From Argentina anserina (taxonomy: Eukaryota; Streptophyta; Magnoliopsida; Rosales; Rosaceae): 64,000 nt of DNA. Where the stretch lies: contig NC_065874.1 in NCBI RefSeq assembly GCF_933775445.1, positions 20,406,501-20,470,500 on the forward strand, given 5' to 3'. This document shows, one piece after another, positions 39,651 through 50,327 of the stretch; within the stretch, counting starts at the first letter, position 1; the number at the start of each line of letters is the position of its first letter. The position numbers and the translations under genes are program-made. The notes under the pieces are model-generated. The model saw only the letters and a list, made by a program, of their open reading frames with translations. It was not told the DNA's origin and ran no database searches.

Positions 39651-42600
39651 TACACAATTGGAATAGTAAAGATACGCAAACGATGTAAAGATACTCAGTT
39701 TGAAAGAAACACACTCCCACACTTGCAAAACTCTCAAATTCAATAGAAACTCGCATCAGAAAGCCTTACAGAAAGATACTCAAACGAGAAATGAAAACAT
39801 ACACAATTGGAATAGTAAAGATACGGAAACGATGTAAAGATACACAATTGGAATAGTAAAGATACGCAAACGATGTCAAGATACTCAGTTTGAAAGAAAC
39901 ACACTCACACACTTGCAAAACTCTCAAATACAATAGAAACTCGCATCAGAAGCCTTACAGAAAGATACTCAAACGAGAAATGAAAAGATACACAATTGGA
40001 ATAGTAAAGATACGCAAACGATGTAAAGATACACAATTGGAATAGTAAAGATACGCAAACGATGTAAAGATACTCAGTTTGAAAGAAACACACTCACACA
40101 CTTGCAAAACTCTCAAATTCAATAGAAACTCGCATCCGAAAGCCTTACAGAAAGATACTCAAACGAGAAATGAAAATATACACAATTGGAATAGTAAAGA
40201 TACGCAAACGATGTAAAGATACACAATTGGAATAGTAAAGATACGCAAACGATGTAAAGATACTCAGTTTGAAAGAAACACACTCCCACACTTGCAAAAC
40301 TCTCAAATTCAATAGAAACTCGCATCAGAAAGCCTTACAGAAAGATACTCAAACGAGAAATGAAAACATACACAATTGGAATAGTAAAGATACGCAAACG
40401 ATGTAAAGATACTCAGTTTGAAAGAAACACACTCCCACACTTGCAAAACTCTCAAATACAATAGAAACTCGCATCAGAAAGCCTTACAGAAAGATACTCA
40501 AACGAGAAATGAAAAGATACACAATTGGAATAGTAAAGATACGCAAACGATGTAAAGATACTCAGTTTGAAAGAAACACACTCCCACACTTGCAAAACTC
40601 TCAAATTCAATAGAAACTCGCATCAGAAAGCCTTACAGAAAGGTACTAAAACGAGAAATGAAAACATACACAATTGGAATAGTAAAGATACGGAAACGAT
40701 GTAAAGATACACAATTGGAATAGTAAAGATACGCAAACGATGTAAAGATACTCAGTTTGAAAGAAACACACTCACACACTTGCAAAACTCACAAATTCAA
40801 TAGAAACTCGCATCCGAAAGCCTTACAGAAAGATACTCAAACGAGAAATGAAATGATACACAATTGGAATAGTAAAGATACGAAAACGATGTAAAGATAC
40901 ACAATTGGAATAGTAAAGATACGCAAACGATGTAAAGATACTCAGTTTGAAAGAAACACACTCCCACACTTGCAAAACTCTCAAATACAATAGAAACTCG
41001 CATCAGAAGCCTTACAGAAAGATACTCAAACGAGAAATGAAAAGATACACAATTGGAATAGTAAAGATACGCAAACGATGTAAAGATACTCAGTTTGAAT
41101 AGTAAAGATACGCAAACGATGTAAACATACTCAGTTTGAAAGAAACACACTCCCACACTTGCAAAACTCTCAAATTCAATAGAAACTCGCATCAGAAAGC
41201 CTTACAGAAAGATACTCAAACGAGAAATGAAAACATACACAATTGGAATAGTAAAGATACGCAAACGATGTAAAGATACACAATTGGAATAGTAAAGATA
41301 CGCAAACGATGTAAAGATACTCAGTTTGAAAGAAACACACTCCCACACTTGCAAAACTCTCAAATTCAATAGAAACTCGCATCAGAAAGCCTTACAGAAA
41401 GATACTCAAACGAGAAATGAAAACATACACAATTGGAATAGTAAAGATACGGAAACGATGTAAAGATACACAATTGGAATAGTAAAGATACGCAAACGAT
41501 GTAAAGATACTCAGTTTGAAAGAAACACACTCACACACTTGCAAAACTCTCAAATACAATAGAAACTCGCATCAGAAGCCTTACAGAAAGATACTCAAAC
41601 GAGAAATGAAAAGATACACAATTGGAATAGTAAAGATACGCAAACGATGTAAAGATACACAATTGGAATAGTAAAGATACGCAAACGATGTAAAGATACT
41701 CAGTTTGAAAGAAACACACTCCCACACTTGCAAAACTCTCAAATACAATAGAAACTCGCATCAGAAAGCCTTACAGAAAGATACTCAAACGAGAAATGAA
41801 AAGATACACAATTGGAATAGTAAAGATACGCAAACGATGTAAAGATACACAATTGGAATAGTAAAGATACGCAAACGATGTAAAGATACTCAGTTTGAAA
41901 GAAACACACTCCCACACTTGCAAAACTCTCAAATTCAATAGAAACTCGCATCAGAAAGCCTTACAGAAAGATACTCAAACGAGAAATGAAAACATACACA
42001 ATTGGAATAGTAAAGATACGGAAACGATGTAAAGATACACAATTGGAATAGTAAAGATACGCAAACGATGTAAAGATACTCAGTTTGAAAGAAACACACT
42101 CACACACTTGCAAAACTTTCAAATTCAATAGAAACTCGCATCCGAAAGCCTTACAGAAAGATACTCAAACGAGAAATGAAAAGATACACAATTGGAATAG
42201 TAAAGATACGAAAACGATGTAAAGATACACAATTGGAATAGTAAAGATACGCAAACGATGTAAAGATACTCAGTTTGAAAGAAACACACTCCCACACTTG
42301 CAAAACTCTCAAATACAATAGAAACTCGCATCAGAAGCCTTACAGAAAGATACTCAAATGAGAAATGAAAACATACACAATTGGAATAGTAAAGATACGT
42401 AAACGATGTAAAGATACTCAGTTTGAATAGTAAAGATACGCAAACGATGTAAACATACTCAGTTTGAAAGAAACACACTCCCACACTTGCAAAACTCTCA
42501 AATTCAATAGAAACTCGCATCAGAAAGCCTTACAGAAAGATACTCAAACGAGAAATGAAAACATACACAATTGGAATAGTAAAGATACGCAAACGATGTA

Positions 42601-45243
42601 AAGATACACAATTGGAATAGTAAAGATACGCAAACGATGTAAAGATACTCAGTTTGAAAGAAACACACTCCCACACTTGCAAAACTCTCAAATACAATAG
42701 AAACTCGCATCAGAAAGCCTTACAGAAAGATACTCAAACGAGAAATGAAAACATACACAATTGGAATAGTAAAGATACGGAAACGATGTAAAGATACACA
42801 ATTGGAATAGTAAAGATACGCAAACGATGTCAAGATACTCAGTTTGAAAGAAACACACTCACACACTTGCAAAACTCTCAAATACAATAGAAACTCGCAT
42901 CAGAAGCCTTACAGAAAGATACTCAAACGAGAAATGAAAAGATACACAATTGGAATAGTAAAGATACGCAAACGATGTAAAGATACACAATTGGAATAGT
43001 AAAGATACGCAAACGATGTAAACATACTCAGTTTGAAAGAAACACAGTCCCACACTTGCAAAACTCTCAAATTCAATAGAAACTCGCATCAGAAAGCCTT
43101 ACAGAAAGATACTCAAACGAGAAATGAAAACATACACAATTGGAATAGTAAAGATACGCAAACGATGTAAAGATACACAATTGGAATAGTAAAGATACGC
43201 AAACGATGTAAAGATACTCAGTTTGAAAGAAACACACTCCCACACTTGCAAAACTCTCAAATTCAATAGAAACTCGCATCAGAAAGCCTTACAGAAAGAT
43301 ACTCAAACGAGAAATGAAAACATACACAATTGGAATAGTAAAGATACGGAAACGATGTAAAGATACACAATTGGAATAGTAAAGATACGCAAACGATGTC
43401 AAGATACTCAGTTTGAAAGAAACACACTCACACACTTGCAAAACTCTCAAATACAATAGAAACTCGCATCAGAAGCCTTACAGAAAGATACTCAAACGAG
43501 AAATGAAAAGATACACAATTGGAATAGTAAAGATACGCAAACGATGTAAAGATACACAATTGGAATAGTAAAGATACGCAAACGATGTAAAGATACTCAG
43601 TTTGAAAGAAACACACTCACACACTTGCAAAACTCTCAAATTCAATAGAAACTCGCATCCGAAAGCCTTACAGAAAGATACTCAAACGAGAAATGAAAAT
43701 ATACACAATTGGAATAGTAAAGATACGCAAACGATGTAAAGATACACAATTGGAATAGTAAAGATACGCAAACGATGTAAAGATACTCAGTTTGAAAGAA
43801 ACACACTCCCACACTTGCAAAACTCTCAAATTCAATAGAAACTCGCATCAGAAAGCCTTACAGAAAGATACTCAAACGAGAAATGAAAACATACACAATT
43901 GGAATAGTAAAGATACGCAAACGATGTAAAGATACTCAGTTTGAAAGAAACACACTCCCACACTTGCAAAACTCTCAAATACAATAGAAACTCGCATCAG
44001 AAAGCCTTACAGAAAGATACTCAAACGAGAAATGAAAAGATACACAATTGGAATAGTAAAGATACGCAAACGATGTAAAGATACTCAGTTTGAAAGAAAC
44101 ACACTCCCACACTTGCAAAACTCTCAAATTCAATAGAAACTCGCATCAGAAAGCCTTACAGAAAGGTACTAAAACGAGAAATGAAAACATACACAATTGG
44201 AATAGTAAAGATACGGAAACGATGTAAAGATACACAATTGGAATAGTAAAGATACGCAAACGATGTAAAGATACTCAGTTTGAAAGAAACACACTCACAC
44301 ACTTGCAAAACTCACAAATTCAATAGAAACTCGCATCCGAAAGCCTTACAGAAAGATACTCAAACGAGAAATGAAAAGATACACAATTGGAATAGTAAAG
44401 ATACGAAAACGATGTAAAGATACACAATTGGAATAGTAAAGATACGCAAACGATGTAAAGATACTCAGTTTGAAAGAAACACACTCCCACACTTGCAAAA
44501 CTCTCAAATACAATAGAAACTCGCATCAGAAGCCTTACAGAAAGATACTCAAACGAGAAATGAAAAGATACACAATTGGAATAGTAAAGATACGCAAACG
44601 ATGTAAAGATACTCAGTTTGAATAGTAAAGATACGCAAACGATGTAAACATACTCAGTTTGAAAGAAACACACTCCCACACTTGCAAAACTCTCAAATTC
44701 AATAGAAACTCGCATCAGAAAGCCTTACAGAAAGATACTCAAACGAGAAATGAAAACATACACAATTGGAATAGTAAAGATACGCAAACGATGTAAAGAT
44801 ACACAATTGGAATAGTAAAGATACGCAAACGATGTAAAGATACTCAGTTTGAAAGAAACACACTCCCACACTTGCAAAACTCTCAAATTCAATAGAAACT
44901 CGCATCAGAAAGCCTTACAGAAAGATACTCAAACGAGAAATGAAAACATACACAATTGGAATAGTAAAGATACGGAAACGATGTAAAGATACACAATTGG
45001 AATAGTAAAGATACGCAAACGATGTAAAGATACTCAGTTTGAAAGAAACACACTCACACACTTGCAAAACTCTCAAATACAATAGAAACTCGCATCAGAA
45101 GCCTTACAGAAAGATACTCAAACGAGAAATGAAAAGATACACAATTGGAATAGTAAAGATACGCAAACGATGTAAAGATACACAATTGGAATAGTAAAGA
45201 TACGCAAACGATGTAAAGATACTCAGTTTGAAAGAAACACACT
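38140..45243. repeat. 3523-bp tandem higher-order repeat, two copies
   Basis: Landmarks at 38216, 38602, 38981, 39336, 39550, 39905, 40119, 40797, 41176 and 41531 recur 3523 bp later (41739 through 45054). Copy 1 is about 38140-41660 and copy 2 about 41661-45243. Shared markers include ACTCAAATGAG, GATGTCAAGATAC, ACACAGTCCCAC, GAAAATATACAC and AGGTACTAAAACG. The start of copy 1 lies inside copy 2 of the 3633-bp repeat, so this event came after that one. Confidence 0.86.
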
Positions 45244-47146
45244 CACACACTTGCAAAACTCTCAAATTCAATAGAAACTCGCATCCGAAAGCCTTACAGA
45301 AAGATACTCAAACGAGAAATGAAAAGATACACAATTGGAATAGTAAAAATACGCAAACGATGTAAAGATACACAATTGGAATAGTAAAGATACGCAAACG
45401 ATGTAAAGATACTCAGTTTCAAAGAAACACACTCCCACACTTGCAAAACTCTCAAATTCAATAGAAACTCGCATCAGAAAGCCTTACAGAAAGATACTCA
45501 AACGAGAAATGAAAACATACACAATTGGAATAGTAAAGATACGCAAACGATGTAAAGATACTCAGTTTGAAAGAAACACACTCCCACACTTGCAAAACTC
45601 TCAAATACAATAGAAACTCGCATCAGAAAGCCTTACAGAAAGATACTCAAACGAGAAATGAAAAGATACACAATTGGAATAGTAAAGATACGCAAACGAT
45701 GTAAAGATACACAATTGGAATAGTAAAGATACGCAAACGATGTAAAGATACTCAGTTTGAAAGAAACACACTCCCACACTTGCAAAACTCTCAAATTCAA
45801 TAGAAACTCGCATCAGAAAGCCTTACAGAAAGATACTAAAACGAGAAATGAAAACATACACAATTGGAATAGTAAAGATACGGAAACGATGTAAAGATAC
45901 ACAATTGGAATAGTAAAGATACGCAAACGATGTAAAGATACTCAGTTTGAAAGAAACACACTCACACACTTGCAAAACTCTCAAATACAATAGAAACTCG
46001 CATCAGAAGCCTTACAGAAAGATACTCAAACGAGAAATGAAAAGATACACAATTGGAATAGTAAAGATACGCAAACGATGTAAAGATACTCAGTTTGAAT
46101 AGTAAAGATACGCAAACGATGTAAAGATACTCAGTTTGAAAGAAACACACTCCCACACTTGCAAAACTCTCAAATTCAATAGAAACTCGCATCAGAAAGC
46201 CTTACAGAAAGATACTCAAACGAGAAATGAAAACATACACAATTGGAATAGTAAAGATACGCAAACGATGTAAAGATACTCAGTTTGAAAGAAACACACT
46301 CACACACTTGCAAAACTCTCAAATACAATAGAAACTCGCATCAGAAAGCCTTACAGAAAGATACTAAAACGAGAAATGAAAACATACACAATTGGAATAG
46401 TAAAGATACGGAAACGATGTAAAGATACACAATTAGAATAGTAAAGATACGCAAACGATGTAAAGATACTCAGTTTGAAAGAAACACACTCACACACTTG
46501 CAAAACTCTCAAATTCAATAGAAACTCGCATCCGAAAGCCTTAAAGAAAGATACTCAAACGAGAAATGAAAAGATACACAATTGGAATAGTAAAGATACG
46601 AAAACGATGTAAAGATACACAATTGGAATAGTAAAGATACGCAAACGATGTAAAGATACTCAGTTTGAAAGAAACACACTCTCACACTTGCAAAACTCTC
46701 AAATACAATAGAAACTCGCATCAGAAGCCTTACAGAAAGATACTCAAACGAGAAATGAAAAGATACACAATTGGAATAGTAAAGATACGCAAACGATGTA
46801 AAGATACTCAGTTTGAATAGTAAAGATACGCAAACGATGTAAACATACTCAGTTTGAAAGAAACACACTCCCACACTTGCAAAACTCTCAAATTCAATAG
46901 AAACTCGCATCAGAAAGCCTTACAGAAAGATACTCAAACGAGAAATGAAAACATACACAATTGGAATAGTAAAGATACGGAAACGATGTAAAGATACTCA
47001 GTTTGAAAGAAACACACTCACATACTTGCAAAACTCTCAAATTCAATAGAAACTCGCATCCGAAAGCCTTACAGAAAGATACTCAAACGAGAAATGAAAA
47101 GATACACAATTGGAATAGTAAAGATACGCAAACGATGTAAAGATAC

Positions 47147-47151
47147 ACAAT
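47147..47151 (+). repeat. Target-site duplication, left (ACAAT)
   Basis: The last five satellite bases before the LTR are ACAAT, matching the five bases immediately after its right end at 49425-49429. The unoccupied target would be GATACACAATTGGAATAG, present in nearly every monomer, so the insertion point is certain to the base. Confidence 0.93.
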
Positions 47152-48260
47152 TGATCGGTTCGATTACTCGAGATCAATATTAACCCTGTAAGCATCGTTA
47201 GTAGTATAAAGCAAGAGGGTATCGTTCACAAACCGGGGATCCAACCAGGGTAAAGAATCACAAACATTTAACAACGAATTCATACGAGTTTAAAAGAGTT
47301 TGATATATAGGATCGGGTTGAAAGATAAAAACAGAAAATAAAACCTAAACTAATATATACATGTGATCAACCAACCAACACATAAGCAATTACCAAACAA
47401 ATAACATAAGAACAAAGGTAACGAAATCTAATCTCAATTAAGTTCATCCGTAAGGTTCATTATACATCCTAGAATCGGTTATGCAGTTAAGTTCCTCCCA
47501 AGGTTCCTAACTCAATGACACTTTAACACATTCGAACTCAGTCCCAACCTCATTCGAAATCTAACATACTTATCCTACCATGCAACTTCAAAGCCACGCA
47601 TATTGAATTCATTAAGCATGTCACCTACTTAACCAACAATCATGCAATTCCAAAAATCACATAGAAAAGATAAACATATTCAAATGCACAAGTCTAACCG
47701 AACCTAGGCAATAATCGGTGAAGGTGACAAAGAACAAACAATTAATCAACTCCCAAGTATCAAAATCGTTTATAACTTTGGATTATTACACATGCGACGT
47801 CAACTTCCGGGTATCAATCACACACGTAAGTAAGAACACACCGAAAATCATTTAAATAAATAAACATAAACTCATGGCATAAAACCTAAAATCATTGAAT
47901 TAAAATCGAAAACCTTAATTCATCATGTCATTCAAAAGTTACAAATATCTCATAGACAAGAATAAAAATATCTTTAACAAAACCTAAACATAAATCATCC
48001 AAGAACAAGAACATAAAAACCCGAAAACTTAACATGAAGATCAAAGAGTTACACTTTATAATTCTCCTCCCAAGGTTCCTTACAGAGGTAGCACGAGATC
48101 TTCAAGAGTATGGTATCCTAGGCTCCCAAGCTTTGGACAGAAAATATGATGAAGGGTGGTGAATTCGGATTCTATGATGCTTGGGGAATGAAAGTGTTTG
48201 GGCAGAGCTTTGGCAAGTCTTGTGAGCAAGGTTGATCATGTTTTTCTGTGGAAATGAGGT

Positions 48261-48272
48261 GCTATATATAGA
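48261..48272 (-). promoter_or_regulatory. TATA box of the minus-strand LTR
   Basis: Read on the minus strand the sequence is CCTCTATATATAGCACC, an A/T core of the plant TATA type. The same CCTCTATATATAG core occurs at 50867-50879 in the other LTR copy, in the corresponding position, which supports conservation as the LTR promoter. Transcription would start about 30 bp further left and run toward the left satellite array. U3 would then be about 1.15 kb and R-U5 about 1.1 kb. Confidence 0.65.
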
Positions 48273-48372
48273 GGAAGAAACCCAAGGGAGGATAGCCACA
48301 AAGTCCACAAAGTTGAAACCAAATTGGTTGAGGTTTCCTAGATTCGGCAGATCTGACCTTTGTCCCTTGTTG

Positions 48373-49137
48373 TGGCCATAACTTTCTCTAGAAAATAGAT
48401 ATTGAGATGATTCCAACTGGTAATTTCAACTAGACTTCCGTGGCTTTTCATCCATATATCATGCACTTTCCCAATCATTCTGAGCTGTCCAGGGGAGCTC
48501 GTCAAAGTTGGATGACCTGCAGTGCCAGAATTCTGATTTCTATAAGGATTGCATATCTTTTGCATTAATTGCATATCTTCTTCCTCCTTTAATGCTGATT
48601 TCTTTTGCACAAATTTCTTCCTTTAAATTAGGGAGGTAGCAAAAGTCTTAATTGTTGCAGCCATGTTTGATTTTTCTTAGCTCTCCTCATTAAATTTGCT
48701 GCATGCCTTCTTTGACTTTCTTGCCTCTTCTCATTTAATTTGCTGCATGCTTTCTTTGACATTCTTTGGTGCAGGGATTTATGGAGATTCTGATCATATT
48801 TGTGCTCTATATGCAGGACAAACAAGATCCCAATTTTCCCTCATAACCCTTGGATCAAAAGCAAATCAACGGCTGAGATAATTCCGCGGAGTTCACTGGA
48901 CCTCCGAGCAATGATTCGGTCATATCTCCCTGTAGGAATAAGATATTGATTTGATTCCAAATCCTACATAAACTAGACTCACACAGCTTTTTATCCATAT
49001 AAGGTACGTCTTCTAACTCGATCGGAGCTATCCAGGGGAGACCGTCGAAGTTGGACTACGAATCTTGACAGCATTTTCATTCTTGCATTGATTGGGCTTT
49101 TAAGTGCAAATCTTCTTCTCCTTTTTCCTTGTGGAAC
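48373..49137 (-). repeat. Diverged internal duplication in the LTR U3 region
   Basis: Two related blocks, about 48373-48610 and 48917-49137, can be aligned with a 544-bp offset. Shared pieces on the + strand are AGATATTGA (48397 and 48941), GATTCCAA, TTTTCATCCATAT/TTTTTATCCATAT, GAGCT(G/A)TCCAGGGGAG, GTCAAAGTTGGA/GTCGAAGTTGGA and GCA(T/A)ATCTTCTTC. The copies are clearly diverged. This duplication helps explain why the U3 region here is about 0.6 kb longer than in the second LTR copy, where I do not see either block. Confidence 0.75.
48681..48768. repeat. 44-bp imperfect tandem duplication within the LTR
   Basis: Two adjacent copies, each with TTTGCTGCATGC followed by (C/T)TTCTTTGAC and TTCTT, are offset by 44 bp (TTTGCT at 48695 and at 48739). 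They differ at several positions. It lies between the two halves of the larger internal duplication. Confidence 0.8.
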
Positions 49138-49424
49138 TAGGATTGCTTTCCTTCTCCAACATGGATTTGTATTTCCTAATAAGAATAAGTATGTTAGAAA
49201 CAAAGAAATACGAAAGGATGAATCCTACTCGAACAAGGAATCATATCTCAACAAGGATTATTAACACTTAGCACGATTTCATCATCAATTCATTCATAAT
49301 TGATATAAGCTCTACCTAGACACTTATTCATACAAAAGAAACTAAAACCTACTAAATAAGAGGTAACAAAGAGTAAGAATAGGGCATAATCACATTAAGA
49401 ACGTCACACTTTGTGCTCCTATCA

Positions 49425-49429
49425 ACAAT
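49425..49429 (+). repeat. Target-site duplication, right (ACAAT)
   Basis: Partner of the left copy at 47147-47151. After it the satellite resumes with TGGAATAGTAAAG, in phase with the left flank. A 5-bp duplication is the usual length for plant LTR retrotransposon integration. Confidence 0.93.
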
Positions 49430-50301
49430 TGGAATAGTAAAGATACGCAAACGATGTAAAGATACTCAGTTTGAAAGAAACACACTCACACACTTGCAAA
49501 ACTCTCAAATTCAATAGAAACTCGCATCCGAAAGCCTTACAGAAAGATACTCAAACGAGAAATGAAAAGATACACAATTGGAATAGTAAAGATACGCAAA
49601 CGATGTAAAGATACTCAGTTTGAAAGAAACACACTCACATACTTGCAAAACTCTCAAATTCAATAGAAACTCGCATCCGAAAGCCTTACAGAAAGATACT
49701 CAAACGAGAAATGAAAAGATACACAATTGGAATAGTAAAGATACGCAAACGATGTAAAGATACACAATTGGAATAGTAAAGATACGCAAACGATGTAAAG
49801 ATACTCAGTTTGAAAGAAACACACTCACACACTTGCAAAACTCTCAAATTCAATAGAAACTCGCATCAGAAAGCCTTACAGAAAGATACTCAAACGAGAA
49901 ATGAAAAGATACACAATTGGAATCGTAAAGATACGCAAACGATGTAAAGATACTCAGTTTGAAAGAAACACACTCCCACACTTGCAAAACTCTCAAATAC
50001 AATAGAAACTCGCATCAGAAGCCTTACAGAAAGATACTCAAACGAGAAATGAAAAGATACACAATTGGAATAGTAAAGATACGCAAACGATGTAAAGATA
50101 CTCAGTTTAAAAGAAACACGCTCCCACACTTGCAAAACTCTCAAATTCAATAGAAACTCGCATCCGAAAGCCTTACAGAAAGATACTCAAACGAGAAATG
50201 AAAAGATACACAATTGGAATAGTAAAGATACGCAAACGATGTAAAGATACACAATTGGAATAGTAAAGATACGCAAACGATGTAAAGATACTCAGTTTGA
50301 A

Positions 50302-50327
50302 AGAAACACACTCCCACACTTGCAAAA
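50302..50327 (+). repeat. 26-bp satellite direct repeat flanking LTR 2, left copy
   Basis: The 26 bp from AGAAACACAC to CTTGCAAAA immediately before the second LTR are repeated exactly at 51865-51890, two bases beyond its truncated right end. In the satellite this stretch occurs once per monomer, so the match may only reflect the phase at which the right side was rejoined. It is not a normal 5-bp integration duplication. Confidence 0.75.

Larger units (their letters stand above)
1..47151. repeat. Tandem satellite array, left segment
   Basis: Uninterrupted head-to-tail satellite made of 148/149-bp units and 189/190/194-bp units. Fixed landmarks in each unit, in + strand order, are AGAAACTCGCATC, GCCTTACAGAAAGATACTC, ACGAGAAATGAAA, GATACACAATTGGAATAGT, AAGATACGCAAACGATGT, GATACTCAGTTTGAAAG, AACACACTC and ACTTGCAAAACTCTC. 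All monomers read in the same direction and no inverted stretch was seen. The array enters from outside the window at base 1 and stops at the insertion of an LTR element. Differences between monomers are mostly recurring single-base variants (CGCATCAG/CGCATCCG, GAAAAGATAC/GAAAACATAC, ACGCAAAC/ACGGAAAC, AAATTCAAT/AAATACAAT), as expected of a homogenised satellite. There is no gene within it. I do not recognise the family; pericentromeric or centromeric location is inference. Confidence 0.97.
47152..49424 (-). mobile_element. Solo LTR of an LTR retrotransposon, 2273 bp
   Basis: Non-satellite insertion inside the array. Read on the minus strand it begins TGATAGGAGCACAAAGTGTG at 49424 and ends ...AACCGATCA at 47152, with the canonical TG...CA ends of an LTR. 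It is flanked by a perfect 5-bp duplication, ACAAT, and the satellite continues exactly in phase on the two sides. No second LTR, primer site, polypurine tract, gag or pol reading frame is present inside, so I read it as a solo LTR left by LTR-LTR recombination. A TATA box lies 1.15 kb from the 5' end. The long LTR and the GGTATCGTTCACAA-like block near the 3' end remind me of plant Ty3/gypsy Tat/Athila-type LTRs, but that is from memory and weak. A short non-autonomous element is the alternative. Confidence 0.87.
49425..50327. repeat. Satellite island between the two LTR copies
   Basis: This 903-bp stretch has the same satellite units in the same orientation as the flanking arrays. It begins with the right-hand ACAAT target duplication and continues in phase with the satellite at 47151, so it is the direct continuation of the left array. 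It ends abruptly after CACTTGCAAAA, where the second LTR copy begins. It holds both short and long monomers, including a unit with the TTTAAAAGAAACACGCTCC variant (50105-50125) also common at 1.8-10 kb. No gene is visible. Confidence 0.96.

Noticed and set aside
1..47151. Regular direct repeats that could suggest a CRISPR array.
   Set aside because: Units are 148-194 bp with no unique spacers between short repeats, and no cas-like gene is present. It is a satellite.
48696..48881. A 61-codon plus-strand frame inside the first LTR.
   Set aside because: It is antisense to the LTR and covers the 44-bp tandem duplication. There is no sign of selection or a known domain.
48102..49203. Four short open frames (65-104 codons) on the minus strand of the first LTR.
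   Set aside because: They overlap each other and the TATA region, show no recognisable domain, and no homologous frame is kept in the second LTR. A coding role in an LTR is unlikely.
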